64,000 nt of DNA, from contig NZ_JACIBY010000006.1 in NCBI RefSeq assembly GCF_014195535.1, positions 434,001-498,000 of the forward strand, given 5' to 3'. Below, in pieces: positions 8,259 to 16,519 of this stretch. A program made the translations under genes and the position numbers. This stretch comes from Runella defluvii. GTDB taxonomy: Bacteria > Bacteroidota > Bacteroidia > Cytophagales > Spirosomataceae. Position 1 is the first letter of the stretch; every line of letters starts with the position of its first letter. The notes under the pieces were generated by a model. That model worked only from the letters and a program-made list of their open reading frames with translations, was not told the origin of the DNA and searched no databases.

Positions 8259-9530
8259 ATGCTACAGATTAACTTCATCCGCGAAAACCGCGAGCTAACC
8301 ATCGAAGGGTTGGAACGCAAGTATTTTAAAGGGGCTACCGAAGCGGTGGACACTATTTTAGGCTTGGACAAGCAACGTCGCGACACTCAAAGTGAATTGG
8401 ACGCTACATTAGCCCAATCCAATGCCTTGGCTAAACAAATCGGGCAATTGATGAAAGAGGGTAAGAAAGAAGAGGCCGAAGCGGCTAAAGCTCAAACCTC
8501 CACCCTCAAAGTTCGCGCAAAATCGCTGGAAGAAAGTCTGAAAGAAGTCGAAGAGCAACTTCAAGCGACGTTGGTATTACTACCCAACCTTCCCCACGAA
8601 AGCGTTCCTCCTGGCCGTACGCCCGAAGAAAACGTGGAAGTATATCTTTGGGGAGAAAAACCAACGCTACCCGAAACGGCCAAGCCTCACTGGGACTTGA
8701 TTGAGCAGTACGACATCATCGACTTCAAACTCGGCACCAAAATCACGGGAGCAGGTTTCCCCGTTTACAAAGGAAAAGGAGCGCGTATTCAACGAGCTAT
8801 GATTCAATTTTTCTTGGACAAAGCCGTCGAAGCGGGTTACATGGAAGTACAGCCCCCTATTCTTATCAATGCCGAATCTGGCTTTGGTACGGGGCAATTA
8901 CCCGACAAAGAAGGGCAGATGTACCACGCTACCGCTGATGATTTATATCTTATTCCAACGGCGGAGGTACCTATCACCAACCTTTACCGCGATGTCATCG
9001 TAAACGAAAACGAGCTACCCATCAAAAACGTAGGCTACACGCCTTGTTTCCGCCGCGAAGCAGGAAGCTGGGGTGCGCACGTACGGGGGCTTAATCGCCT
9101 TCACCAATTTGACAAAGTGGAGATTGTGCAAGTACGCAAACCCGAGGAATCGTACCAAGCCCTCGACGAAATGGCGGAACACGTCAAAGGATTGCTTCAA
9201 GCGTTGGAATTACCATTCCGCATCATTCGTTTGTGCGGTGGCGATATGGGCTTTACTTCGGCACTTACGTACGATTTTGAAGTATGGTCAGGCGCGCAAG
9301 GCCGTTGGTTGGAATGTAGCTCGGTTTCTAACTTTGAAACCTACCAAGCCAATCGTCTCAAGTTGCGTTATAAAGTTGACGGTAAAACGCAGTTGTTACA
9401 TACTCTCAACGGTTCGGCATTGGCGTTGCCACGTATTTTGGCCGCACTACTCGAAAACAACCAAACGCCCGAAGGAATCCGTATTCCGAAGGCATTGGTA
9501 CCTTACTGTGGGTTTGAGCTGATTAAGTAG
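8259..9530 (+). CDS. serS: Serine--tRNA ligase
   Basis: A 423-residue class II synthetase that charges tRNA-Ser. Residues about 30-110 form the antiparallel coiled-coil arm that holds the tRNA (ELDATLAQSNALAKQIGQLM, then LKVRAKSLEESLKEVEEQL). The catalytic part has motif 2 (PCFRREAGSWGAHVRGLNRL, with HQFDKVEIV) and motif 3 (NGSALALPRILAALLENNQ), and TAEVPITNLYRD for serine binding. Length and order are normal. A small hairpin AGGGCTTTAGCCCT lies in the 80-base gap before it. Two hairpins follow its stop. Confidence 0.97.
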   Translation: MLQINFIRENRELTIEGLERKYFKGATEAVDTILGLDKQRRDTQSELDATLAQSNALAKQIGQLMKEGKKEEAEAAKAQTSTLKVRAKSLEESLKEVEEQLQATLVLLPNLPHESVPPGRTPEENVEVYLWGEKPTLPETAKPHWDLIEQYDIIDFKLGTKITGAGFPVYKGKGARIQRAMIQFFLDKAVEAGYMEVQPPILINAESGFGTGQLPDKEGQMYHATADDLYLIPTAEVPITNLYRDVIVNENELPIKNVGYTPCFRREAGSWGAHVRGLNRLHQFDKVEIVQVRKPEESYQALDEMAEHVKGLLQALELPFRIIRLCGGDMGFTSALTYDFEVWSGAQGRWLECSSVSNFETYQANRLKLRYKVDGKTQLLHTLNGSALALPRILAALLENNQTPEGIRIPKALVPYCGFELIK

Positions 9531-9540
9531 AGATTTGTGT

Positions 9541-9569
9541 GAGGAGGTTGCTTACAACCTCCTCTTTTT
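9541..9569 (+). terminator. Intrinsic terminator after serS
   Basis: A perfect 10-bp stem (GAGGAGGTTG / CAACCTCCTC) with loop CTTA is followed by TTTTT, 10 bases after the serS stop. Confidence 0.85.
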
Positions 9570-9575
9570 GTAGGC

Positions 9576-9608
9576 AGACCTGCCAAGTTTTTGAAACTTG
9601 GCAGGTCT
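9576..9608. repeat. Palindromic element of the AAGTTT/AAACTT type, probable bidirectional terminator
   Basis: A 15-bp perfect stem (AGACCTGCCAAGTTT / AAACTTGGCAGGTCT) with loop TTG is followed by TTTTT on the plus strand. It lies between convergent serS and the GH43-like gene and shares the AAGTTT..AAACTT core with the palindromes at 55569 and 62079. Confidence 0.75.
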
Positions 9609-9623
9609 TTTTCAGTTTTTTTC

Positions 9624-10550
9624 CTATTTCTGTAAAGCTTCCAGCAGCGTCATCGGTACTTTGAAGGCTGTTCCGTGGCGAATACCTTCAGGAAACGTTA
9701 CCTGCTCCGACACGTCTTCCCATGTTTTCAGGTCTTTTGAACGTACTGCTCCATACTTGTGCTGGGTATATTTATCAAAATACACGTACACATACTCTCC
9801 CACCTCAATCGCGGTAGGTCCTTCGGCCCAGTATTTCCCCGTGATAGGTTCAGACACTTTTGTAGGAAATGGCCCCAGCGCGCTTTTCGCTTCTGTGATA
9901 CGGATGTTTTTTTCGGGCGGATTGGGGTTCTCATTTTTCAGAAACATCACGTAGTTTTTACCTCGCTTCAAGATAGTCGCATCAATGACGCTGAAATCAG
10001 GATTAAAAAACAGCTTTGTTTCGCTGAATGTCTTAAAATCCTTGGTTGTAACGTAGTACATACGGTGGTTCAAGCCTTTTTCGCGCTCCGAATCGGCCAC
10101 GTCAGTATGGCGGCCAGGAATGGTGGTTGCCCAAAATACTAAAAACTGTTTCGTTTTGTCATCGTAAGCAATCTCGGGTGCCCAGCTATTTTTAGCCGTA
10201 GGTTCATGCTCCATCACCGAAATAGCCCGCTGTTCCGACCAATTTACCAAATCGTTGGAAGAAGCATAACCGATGATTTTGTCCCACCACCCACTCGTCC
10301 AAACCATGTGGAAGGTTCCTTTTTTGTCTTGGTAAATACACGGGTCGCGCATTAGCTTATCCTTTCCCACGGTGGGTTTCAAAAAAGGATTTCCTCCTTT
10401 CAATGCTTTCCAGTGCAACCCGTCGGTGCTGTAAGCAAAGTGAAGACCATCTTCCCCATTTTTCACGAAATACGAAAACAAATACGCGTTTTGTTGCGCT
10501 TTAGCAACCAACGTCCCACCCAACAACAAGAACAATAACCAACGTTTCAT
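9624..10550 (-). CDS. Secreted GH43-like five-bladed beta-propeller protein
   Basis: A 308-residue protein with signal peptide MKRWLLFLLLGGTLVAKAQ. I use this ATG instead of one seven codons earlier that would overlap lepB. The mature protein has repeated blade motifs of the GH43/GH32/GH62 superfamily: HFAYSTDGLHWKAL, LMRDPCIYQDKKGTFHMVWT (R-D-P nucleophile-type site), IGYASSNDLVNWSEQ, SWAPEIAYDD, DATILKRGKNYVMFLKNE and WAEGPTAIEVGEYVYVY (E-G-P acid-type site). It probably hydrolyses or binds arabinosides or similar glycans in the periplasm or outside. The substrate is not predictable. It lies 13 bases downstream of lepB, so co-transcription is likely. Confidence 0.8.
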   Translation of the reverse strand: MKRWLLFLLLGGTLVAKAQQNAYLFSYFVKNGEDGLHFAYSTDGLHWKALKGGNPFLKPTVGKDKLMRDPCIYQDKKGTFHMVWTSGWWDKIIGYASSNDLVNWSEQRAISVMEHEPTAKNSWAPEIAYDDKTKQFLVFWATTIPGRHTDVADSEREKGLNHRMYYVTTKDFKTFSETKLFFNPDFSVIDATILKRGKNYVMFLKNENPNPPEKNIRITEAKSALGPFPTKVSEPITGKYWAEGPTAIEVGEYVYVYFDKYTQHKYGAVRSKDLKTWEDVSEQVTFPEGIRHGTAFKVPMTLLEALQK

Positions 10551-10563
10551 ACCTTTAACGAAC

Positions 10564-11733
10564 CTACTCAATCAAGCGAAATAGGCGATTCCAACGGATT
10601 TTGTGAATAAATGATTTAGGATTGGGGTCAATCGACATCCACGTAAAAAGCGCCTTACCCACAATGTGGTCTTCAGGAACAAACCCCCAAAAACGCGAGT
10701 CGGCCGACTCATAACGATTGTCTCCCATCATAAAAAAGTAGTCCTGCTTGAAGGTATATTGCGTCAGTGGCTTGCCGTCGATGCTGATTTGCGTCTTTGT
10801 GACATTTACTTTTTCGGCATCGTTGTAGTCAAAATACTTAATAACGTGTCCGTATTTGGCGATGTTGACCGAATCCAACGTGATGGTTAGCCCTTTTTTA
10901 GGAATCTGAATAGGCCCATAAAACTCTTGGTTTTGGGCAAGTGCTGCGGGGTAAATGCCTGGCTCTGAAATGCTGGCATTGTAGCGAGCTATTTGCTGAA
11001 TCGAACGTACAAAATCGTATTTTTTGAGCGTTTCAACGATTTCAGGCGTCGTTCTGATTTGATAACGTTGTACTCCAGTCCGCGCAGAATCAGGAGGAAG
11101 TGCGCTATAATCTTGAATATTTTCTTTGTCAAAAAAGCGATCATCCAACACATCGCTCGACTCCATTCGGTAATAAAGCTCGGCGTGCGGAGGTACGGGA
11201 GCTTTTACTCCATTGATATACACTTCCGCGTTTTTAATCTCAAGAACATCACCACTAACGGCCACGCAGCGCTTGATAAAGTTATTTCTCAAATCGACAG
11301 GAAAGTCTTTATAACCTCCGTTCCCAATCGACACATCTTCAAACGGTTCGTCGGCATCGCCTGGGTAGTTGAATACCACTACATCGTTGCGTTTGATGTG
11401 GGTAAAACCTGGCAAACGATACATCGGCAACTGAATCAAGGTCGAAAAAGAAGGAATCGACGTTCCCCAAATCGTTTGGTGCGTTAGCGGAATTTGCAAC
11501 GGTGTCACGGGGGTTCGGGCACCGTAATGGAGGTTACTCACAAACAAAAAATCACCCACGAGGAGCGTTTTTTCCATTGACGAAGAGGGAATGGTAAAAG
11601 GCGTAAAAAACAGCCACCGAATGAAAGTCGCCGCCACTACCGCAAACACTACCGAATCGATCCACTCGCGAAAAGCCGATTTTTTAGGCTTTGGCGGCGC
11701 TGCTTTTTCTTGTACTTTTTCTTTTGATTCCAT
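10564..11733 (-). CDS. lepB: Signal peptidase I
   Basis: A 389-residue membrane serine protease that removes signal peptides from exported proteins. One N-terminal membrane segment (about residues 26-45) precedes TPFTIPSSSMEKTLLVGD, where Ser52 before Met is the nucleophile. The general base is Lys154 in NNFIKRCVAVSGDVLEI. The closing box MMGDNRYESADSRFWGFVP is intact. As usual in Bacteroidota, there is a large insertion between the conserved boxes (about residues 170-330), making it much longer than the minimal enzyme. A terminator hairpin lies just upstream, so it is separated from the ABC genes. Confidence 0.95.
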   Translation of the reverse strand: MESKEKVQEKAAPPKPKKSAFREWIDSVVFAVVAATFIRWLFFTPFTIPSSSMEKTLLVGDFLFVSNLHYGARTPVTPLQIPLTHQTIWGTSIPSFSTLIQLPMYRLPGFTHIKRNDVVVFNYPGDADEPFEDVSIGNGGYKDFPVDLRNNFIKRCVAVSGDVLEIKNAEVYINGVKAPVPPHAELYYRMESSDVLDDRFFDKENIQDYSALPPDSARTGVQRYQIRTTPEIVETLKKYDFVRSIQQIARYNASISEPGIYPAALAQNQEFYGPIQIPKKGLTITLDSVNIAKYGHVIKYFDYNDAEKVNVTKTQISIDGKPLTQYTFKQDYFFMMGDNRYESADSRFWGFVPEDHIVGKALFTWMSIDPNPKSFIHKIRWNRLFRLIE

Positions 11734-11750
11734 GAGTTTTGGGAATAAAA

Positions 11751-11783
11751 AACATCCCGAAAGGTTTGAACTTTCGGGATGTT
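11751..11783 (-). terminator. Intrinsic terminator after the ABC permease gene
   Basis: Read on the minus strand, a 13-bp stem (AACATCCCGAAAG / CTTTCGGGATGTT) with a 7-base loop is followed by TTTTTATT. It sits between the stop of the permease gene (11800) and the lepB start. The CCCGAAAG core recurs at 62061. Confidence 0.8.
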
Positions 11784-11799
11784 GGGCTTGGAAAATTAT

Positions 11800-13143
11800 T
11801 TATCCTTTATAAAACAACCATTTAGACAACTCTTTATAATTCACCTTTTTACCGTACATCAAAATACCGATACGATAAATCCGTGCCGCAATCCAAGTTG
11901 TTCCGACGAATCCAAGCACGAGCAGCGCCATCGAAAGGACGATTTCCCACGCAGGTACTCCAAACGGAATCCGCGCCATCATTACCACAGGCGACGTAAA
12001 CGGAATCATCGACGTCCAGAAAGCCAGTGAACCATCGGGCTGATTGATGGCCAATTGCGCAAAAATAATGGCCGCAATAATCGGTAACATAATCGGGAAG
12101 GTAAACTGCCCCGCTTCTTGTTGGTTTTCGACCGAGGCTCCAATGGCCGCGTACAGCGAGCTATACAACAAATACCCGCCCAAGAAGTAAAATAAGAAGC
12201 AGAAGAAAATTTTGGCTAATGGCAGCGACTGGGCTGATTTTGAGAAATTTTCGATTGTCTGCAAGGTATTGTTTTGCTGCTTCTCCATTTCTTTTTTCAC
12301 TTCGGGGTCGGCTTGCTCAGCTTGTTTGTTGATTACCTCTTGCGTAGCCGTAAAGCGATTAAAGCCAAAGAGCGTTTGAGTAGCGCTCGATACGCCAAAC
12401 GTAAGCACTCCCCACAACACAAACTGGGTAAGCCCCACGGCCGCTACGCCCAAAATTTTACCCAACATCAAGTGAAAAGGCTTCACCGACGAAATAATCA
12501 CCTCGATAATACGGTTTGATTTTTCTTCCATGACACCCTGCATCACTCCCGCACCATAGACCAGAATAAAGATGTACAACAAAAAAGCCGCCGCATAGCC
12601 TGCCACGTAGGCCGCCATGGTACTGCTCGACTGCGACTTACCTTCATCGTCGAGGCTATAAGTCTGGGCATCAACGTCTTGATTCGCATCCTCAATCACT
12701 TGCTGCGTAATTCCTGCTTTTGACAACTTGATGTTTCTCAACCCTTGCTGCACCACCTTCTCAATGCGATTTTTGAGCATAGGTCCAATGTTCTTTTCGG
12801 CATAAATCTGCAAGCCGTTTGGACGACTCATAATGTCAGCAGGAATATGGACGAGTAGCTTGTCTTCTTTGCCCTTTAGTTTCTTCTGTGCCGTGGCTAC
12901 AGGGCCACTGATAAGCTCAAAAGTGGTGTTTTTATCGCTCTTAAATTTCTCTTTGAACAACCCACTTTCGTCAATCACCTGAATGGTTTTGTGCTCGCTT
13001 TTAAACGAGCCTACTGCCGCCCAAACGATGATTCCGTAGAAAGCAGCAATCAAAATAGGCGTTAGGAAAGTCATTACGATGAACGACTTTTTGCGTACCC
13101 GTACGAGGTATTCGCGCTTGAGAACAAGGAAAATGTTTTTCAT
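11800..13143 (-). CDS. ABC transporter permease, ABC-2 (NatB-like) type
   Basis: A 447-residue membrane subunit. One helix near the start (SFIVMTFLTPILIAAFYGI) is followed by a periplasmic domain of about 150 residues. A cluster of five or more helices fills the C-terminal half, including AAYVAGYAAAFLLYIFILVY, MLGKILGVAAVGLTQFVLWG and MALLVLGFVGTTWIAARIYR. GVMEEKSNRIIEVIISSVKP is the conserved loop of the ABC2_membrane_3/NatB group, which exports sodium or other compounds. The substrate here is unknown. The ATPase gene lies 14 bases upstream, so the two form an operon ending at the hairpin at 11751-11783. Confidence 0.88.
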   Translation of the reverse strand: MKNIFLVLKREYLVRVRKKSFIVMTFLTPILIAAFYGIIVWAAVGSFKSEHKTIQVIDESGLFKEKFKSDKNTTFELISGPVATAQKKLKGKEDKLLVHIPADIMSRPNGLQIYAEKNIGPMLKNRIEKVVQQGLRNIKLSKAGITQQVIEDANQDVDAQTYSLDDEGKSQSSSTMAAYVAGYAAAFLLYIFILVYGAGVMQGVMEEKSNRIIEVIISSVKPFHLMLGKILGVAAVGLTQFVLWGVLTFGVSSATQTLFGFNRFTATQEVINKQAEQADPEVKKEMEKQQNNTLQTIENFSKSAQSLPLAKIFFCFLFYFLGGYLLYSSLYAAIGASVENQQEAGQFTFPIMLPIIAAIIFAQLAINQPDGSLAFWTSMIPFTSPVVMMARIPFGVPAWEIVLSMALLVLGFVGTTWIAARIYRIGILMYGKKVNYKELSKWLFYKG

Positions 13144-13157
13144 AGTATTGTTCTAAA

Positions 13158-14084
13158 TTACTTTGATTCGTCGGGAGCGTCGCTACCTACGGCTTTGATG
13201 AAAATGTCGTTGAAAGAAGGAATATTTTCGTGGAAAGAAACCAATTCCACTTGGTTAATGAGGTTGCCAACCAACTGATTTACCGTGGCATCGCCTACAA
13301 TACGAATGGTAGCTTGTTGCAAGCTTCCCTCCGCATCTTTTGTAGTAATCAACTCAAAATCAGGAGGCAAATTACCTAACTCACCATGGTAACTCACCGA
13401 ATAACTATTCTCTTTGAACTGGTTTTTGATTTCTTTTTTACTACCGTTCAAAATAATCCTCGATTTGTTGACGAGTGCAATGTGGTCGCAAAGCTCTTCT
13501 ACGGATTCCATTCGGTGGGTCGAAAAGATGATGGTCGTACCACGTTGGCGAAGCTCCAAAATTTCGTCTTTGATGAGGTTGGCATTGATGGGGTCAAAGC
13601 CCGAAAAAGGTTCGTCGAGAATAATCAGTTTAGGTTCGTGCATCACCGTAGCCACAAACTGCACCTTTTGCTGCATCCCTTTCGAGAGGTCTTCGATGCT
13701 TTTTGTCCACCAAGTTTTGATGTCAAACTTTTTTATCCAAACCTTCAGCTTGTCCATGGCTTCGCGCTCCGACAACCCTTTGAGTTGTGCCAAATAGAGC
13801 AGCTGCTCGCCTACTTTCATTTTTTTGTATAAACCACGTTCTTCGGGCAAGTAACCAATGTCCTGAATGTGGTTGGGCTGAAGGCGCTGGCCATCAAATA
13901 GCACATACCCCTCGTCGGGGGCTGTGATTTGGGTAATGATACGAATCAGCGATGTTTTACCCGCTCCGTTGGGTCCAAGTAACCCGAAAATACATCCTTT
14001 GGGAACATTAAGACTAACGCCATCAAGGGCGCGATGAGTAGCATATTGCTTGACAATGTCATGCGCTTCGAGAATGTGAGACAT
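13158..14084 (-). CDS. ABC transporter ATP-binding protein (NatA-like)
   Basis: A 308-residue cytoplasmic ATPase. Motifs in order: Walker A GLLGPNGAGKTSL, the Q-loop region IGYLPEERGLYKKM, ABC signature LSKGMQQKVQ, Walker B KLIILDEPFSGFDP, and the H-loop STHRMESVEELCD. The PEERGLY form and the roughly 80-residue C-terminal extension (about 225-308) are typical of NatA/CcmA exporters with a DUF4162-like tail. It pairs with the downstream permease. Confidence 0.92.
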   Translation of the reverse strand: MSHILEAHDIVKQYATHRALDGVSLNVPKGCIFGLLGPNGAGKTSLIRIITQITAPDEGYVLFDGQRLQPNHIQDIGYLPEERGLYKKMKVGEQLLYLAQLKGLSEREAMDKLKVWIKKFDIKTWWTKSIEDLSKGMQQKVQFVATVMHEPKLIILDEPFSGFDPINANLIKDEILELRQRGTTIIFSTHRMESVEELCDHIALVNKSRIILNGSKKEIKNQFKENSYSVSYHGELGNLPPDFELITTKDAEGSLQQATIRIVGDATVNQLVGNLINQVELVSFHENIPSFNDIFIKAVGSDAPDESK

Positions 14085-14106
14085 AATTTAGGTAGAAGAT
14101 TATACC

Positions 14107-14114
14107 GAAAATTA
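14107..14114 (-). promoter_or_regulatory. Near-consensus -7 element for the ABC operon
   Basis: The minus strand reads TAATTTTC, one base off TAnnTTTG, 22 bases upstream of the ATPase ATG. A TTG lies 21 bases further up. Confidence 0.3.
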
Positions 14115-14192
14115 CAGTCTTTATCCGTGATTATTCAACTAACTTGTGGATGTTTGGTGATTTGATAGGATAAATGGCAGTCGCTACCCTTC

Positions 14193-15353
14193 TTACTGCC
14201 TAAGAACCTCCAACGCCGCCGCCAAATAGGCTTCCGAATCTTGACGGAAATACGGCCCTACTTTCCCTGGCGACTCTTTGTGACCCAAACGTACTACCAC
14301 CGCATTCTCCGAAGGAATCGCCCAGACCAATTGCCCCAGCAAGCCTCTCATACTGACCGTTTGTAAGTTCTTATACGGTTGTATCCAAAACTGAAAACCA
14401 TATACTTGCAACGGTGCATTGGTTTTGGGATCAAGAAGGTTGGTAGCAGGGCTAAGTGCTTGATTCATGTACTTTTCGGATACAATCCGCTGCTGCCCCC
14501 ATGCGCCTTTCCAGAGCATCAAGTGTCCAAAACGAGCATAATCGCGGGCAGTAGGAGCAAAACAACAAAACGATTTTTCGCGGCCTTTGGGTTTATCCAA
14601 CATCCAGACGGCATCCGTTTCGGAACCAATCCGCTGAAAGATTTTTTCGGAGACCAAGTCCGAGATTTTCTTGTTATAGGCTTTTTCCAGCACCAAACCC
14701 AAGATTTGGGTATCGCCACTGCGGTATTCAAATTCTTTCCCAACGGGCTTTTCAACCGTGAGATTGTCGATCACTTTGGCAATGTCTTCGCCGTAATATC
14801 CGTAGGCGTTGTTACTAAATACCCCACGGTCTTTTTCGTGCCAATTCAAGCCCGAACTCATCGTGAGACAGTGCCGAACCGTGATTTTCTTTTTTTCCCC
14901 CTCCGAAAAAGAACCGATGTAATGCGAAATCGGCTCGTCTAAGCTTTTGATTTTATTTTCGTTGAGGGCAATTCCCACAAGCATCGAAATCACACTTTTA
15001 GCCGCCGAAAACGACTGACTCAGCGTTTTGGTGTCGTAGCCTTCCCAGTAATGCTCGTACTTGAGTTTGCCGTCTTTAAAAACCAAAAAAGCCGTGGTTT
15101 CGTACTTTTCGAGGGTATCAATCAAGTTTTGAGAAATCTTGGCTTTGTTAAACGTAGAATCCAACGGCCAAGGTTCGGGTCGGGCCGACGCCAACACCTG
15201 CCGAACGGGGTGTTTTTTGTAATCCAAAATATCGACTGCGCCCCGCTCCACGTAGTTGCGAATATGCACCAAAGGCGGCGCATACGTAAGCGCCGTGCCT
15301 GCCAATAACAGGCCTCCTAAGCCAAAAAGCGACTTTCGTAATAGTCTTTTCAT
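14193..15353 (-). CDS. Serine hydrolase of the beta-lactamase/D-aminopeptidase (class C) family
   Basis: A 386-residue protein, probably periplasmic and perhaps membrane-anchored by MKRLLRKSLFGLGGLLLAGT. The catalytic SxxK is S116-A-A-K119 within QSFSAAKSVISMLVG. KHYIGSFSEG-type segments lead to VRHCLTMSSGLNWHE, the usual LLTMTSGL-like box. EYRSGDTQILGLVLE supplies the second motif (Y-x-S instead of Y-x-N). The third motif is not obvious (VVVRLGHKES near the end may replace it). Members include esterases and amidases; no substrate can be assigned. It is divergent from the deacetylase gene. Confidence 0.85.
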   Translation of the reverse strand: MKRLLRKSLFGLGGLLLAGTALTYAPPLVHIRNYVERGAVDILDYKKHPVRQVLASARPEPWPLDSTFNKAKISQNLIDTLEKYETTAFLVFKDGKLKYEHYWEGYDTKTLSQSFSAAKSVISMLVGIALNENKIKSLDEPISHYIGSFSEGEKKKITVRHCLTMSSGLNWHEKDRGVFSNNAYGYYGEDIAKVIDNLTVEKPVGKEFEYRSGDTQILGLVLEKAYNKKISDLVSEKIFQRIGSETDAVWMLDKPKGREKSFCCFAPTARDYARFGHLMLWKGAWGQQRIVSEKYMNQALSPATNLLDPKTNAPLQVYGFQFWIQPYKNLQTVSMRGLLGQLVWAIPSENAVVVRLGHKESPGKVGPYFRQDSEAYLAAALEVLRQ

Positions 15354-15431
15354 CTGAATGCTAAGTAAGTAGAAGGACTTCCCTTCGAGACTTGATTGGG
15401 TATGGTTTACCCTTGCAAGACTTTATACAAA

Positions 15432-15439
15432 CAAATATA
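15432..15439 (-). promoter_or_regulatory. Bacteroidota -7 element for the serine hydrolase gene
   Basis: The minus strand reads TATATTTG, matching TAnnTTTG, about 80 bases upstream of the ATG at 15353. No TTTG is found at the -33 position. Confidence 0.35.
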
Positions 15440-15453
15440 ACCGTTGCTTGTCC

Positions 15454-16449
15454 ATGAAACAGCTTTTTTTTGTTGCTGCGCTTATTTCTTTCCTCTACAG
15501 CCCTAGCCAAGCTCAAGAAACGTATGCCGAGAAATTGGGCTATCCCAAAGGCAAAAAAATCATTTTATTCCACATCGACGACGCGGGGATGTCGTACGAA
15601 GCCAACCAAGGCACCATCATTGCGATGGAAAAAGGAGTGGCCAATTCTACGAGTGTTATGATGCCTTGTGGATGGGTACCTGCTTACATGAAATACCTTC
15701 AAAAATACCCCAACACCGACGCGGGCGTTCACCTCACGCTAACCTCGGAGTGGAAAGGCTACCGTTGGTTTCCGATTTCGGGACGAGACAAAGTGCCTGG
15801 GTTAGTTGATAAAGAAGGGGCAATGTGGTCCAACGTCGGAGATGTGGTAAAGCACGCCTCCGCCGATGAAGTAGAAACCGAAATTCGGGCACAAATTGCG
15901 CGTTTTCGGAGTTTTGGCGTCGAACCCTCACACATCGACTCCCACATGGGAACGTTGTTTGGTTCGCCTGCTTTTACCGAACGCTACGTCAAAGTAGGTA
16001 TTCAAGAAAAAATTCCCGTTATGCTACCGGGCGGTCATGCCACCCTCATTGCGAAAGAACGCAGCAGCCCCGCGCAAGAAATTCAGCAGTTTCAGCAAGT
16101 GGGAAAAATGTTGTGGAATGCGGGTTTGCCCGTGCTAGATGATTTGTTTGCCGACACCTACGGTTGGAAACTTCCCGCAAGCACTCCCAATACGGAAGAA
16201 AATTTGCGCAAAATGAAAACCCAGAAGTACATCGAACTCCTCAAAGAAGCGAAACCTGGCATCACCATGGTAATTATGCACTGCGCCGCGCCGAGCGACA
16301 ACTTCAAAGAAATCACCGATTCTTGGCCTACGCGTTATGGCGATTTCTGGGCCATGCTCGACCCCGAATTGAAAACTTTTCTGGACAAAGAAGGGATTGT
16401 CCTCACTACTTGGCGGGAAATGTACGAGCGCCGCAAGAAAGTAAAGTAA
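15454..16449 (+). CDS. Secreted YdjC/ChbG-family carbohydrate deacetylase
   Basis: A 331-residue protein with signal peptide MKQLFFVAALISFLYSPSQAQ. The start used is this ATG, two codons after an in-frame TTG. The YdjC domain is clear: IILFHIDDAGMSYEANQGTI has the D-D metal/catalytic pair, DAGVHLTLTSEW the first metal histidine, and SHIDSHMGTLFGSPAF the H-x-D-S-H box. MVIMHCAAPSDNF gives the late histidine. ChbG removes acetyl groups from chitooligosaccharides; this one has an export signal and may act on another acetylated sugar. It ends at a terminator that reaches the photolyase start. Confidence 0.88.
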   Translation: MKQLFFVAALISFLYSPSQAQETYAEKLGYPKGKKIILFHIDDAGMSYEANQGTIIAMEKGVANSTSVMMPCGWVPAYMKYLQKYPNTDAGVHLTLTSEWKGYRWFPISGRDKVPGLVDKEGAMWSNVGDVVKHASADEVETEIRAQIARFRSFGVEPSHIDSHMGTLFGSPAFTERYVKVGIQEKIPVMLPGGHATLIAKERSSPAQEIQQFQQVGKMLWNAGLPVLDDLFADTYGWKLPASTPNTEENLRKMKTQKYIELLKEAKPGITMVIMHCAAPSDNFKEITDSWPTRYGDFWAMLDPELKTFLDKEGIVLTTWREMYERRKKVK

Positions 16450-16484
16450 TCCCAACTTTATTTTTACAAAAACATTCTTTCCAA

Positions 16485-16519
16485 AAGCGTAGTTGTTCTC
16501 AAAACACTACGCTTTTTTT
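16485..16519 (+). terminator. Intrinsic terminator after the deacetylase gene
   Basis: A 9-bp stem (AAGCGTAGT / ACTACGCTT) with a 12-base loop is followed by five more T residues. The T-run ends directly at the photolyase ATG (16520), so the photolyase message must begin inside or upstream of the hairpin or rely on read-through. Confidence 0.75.
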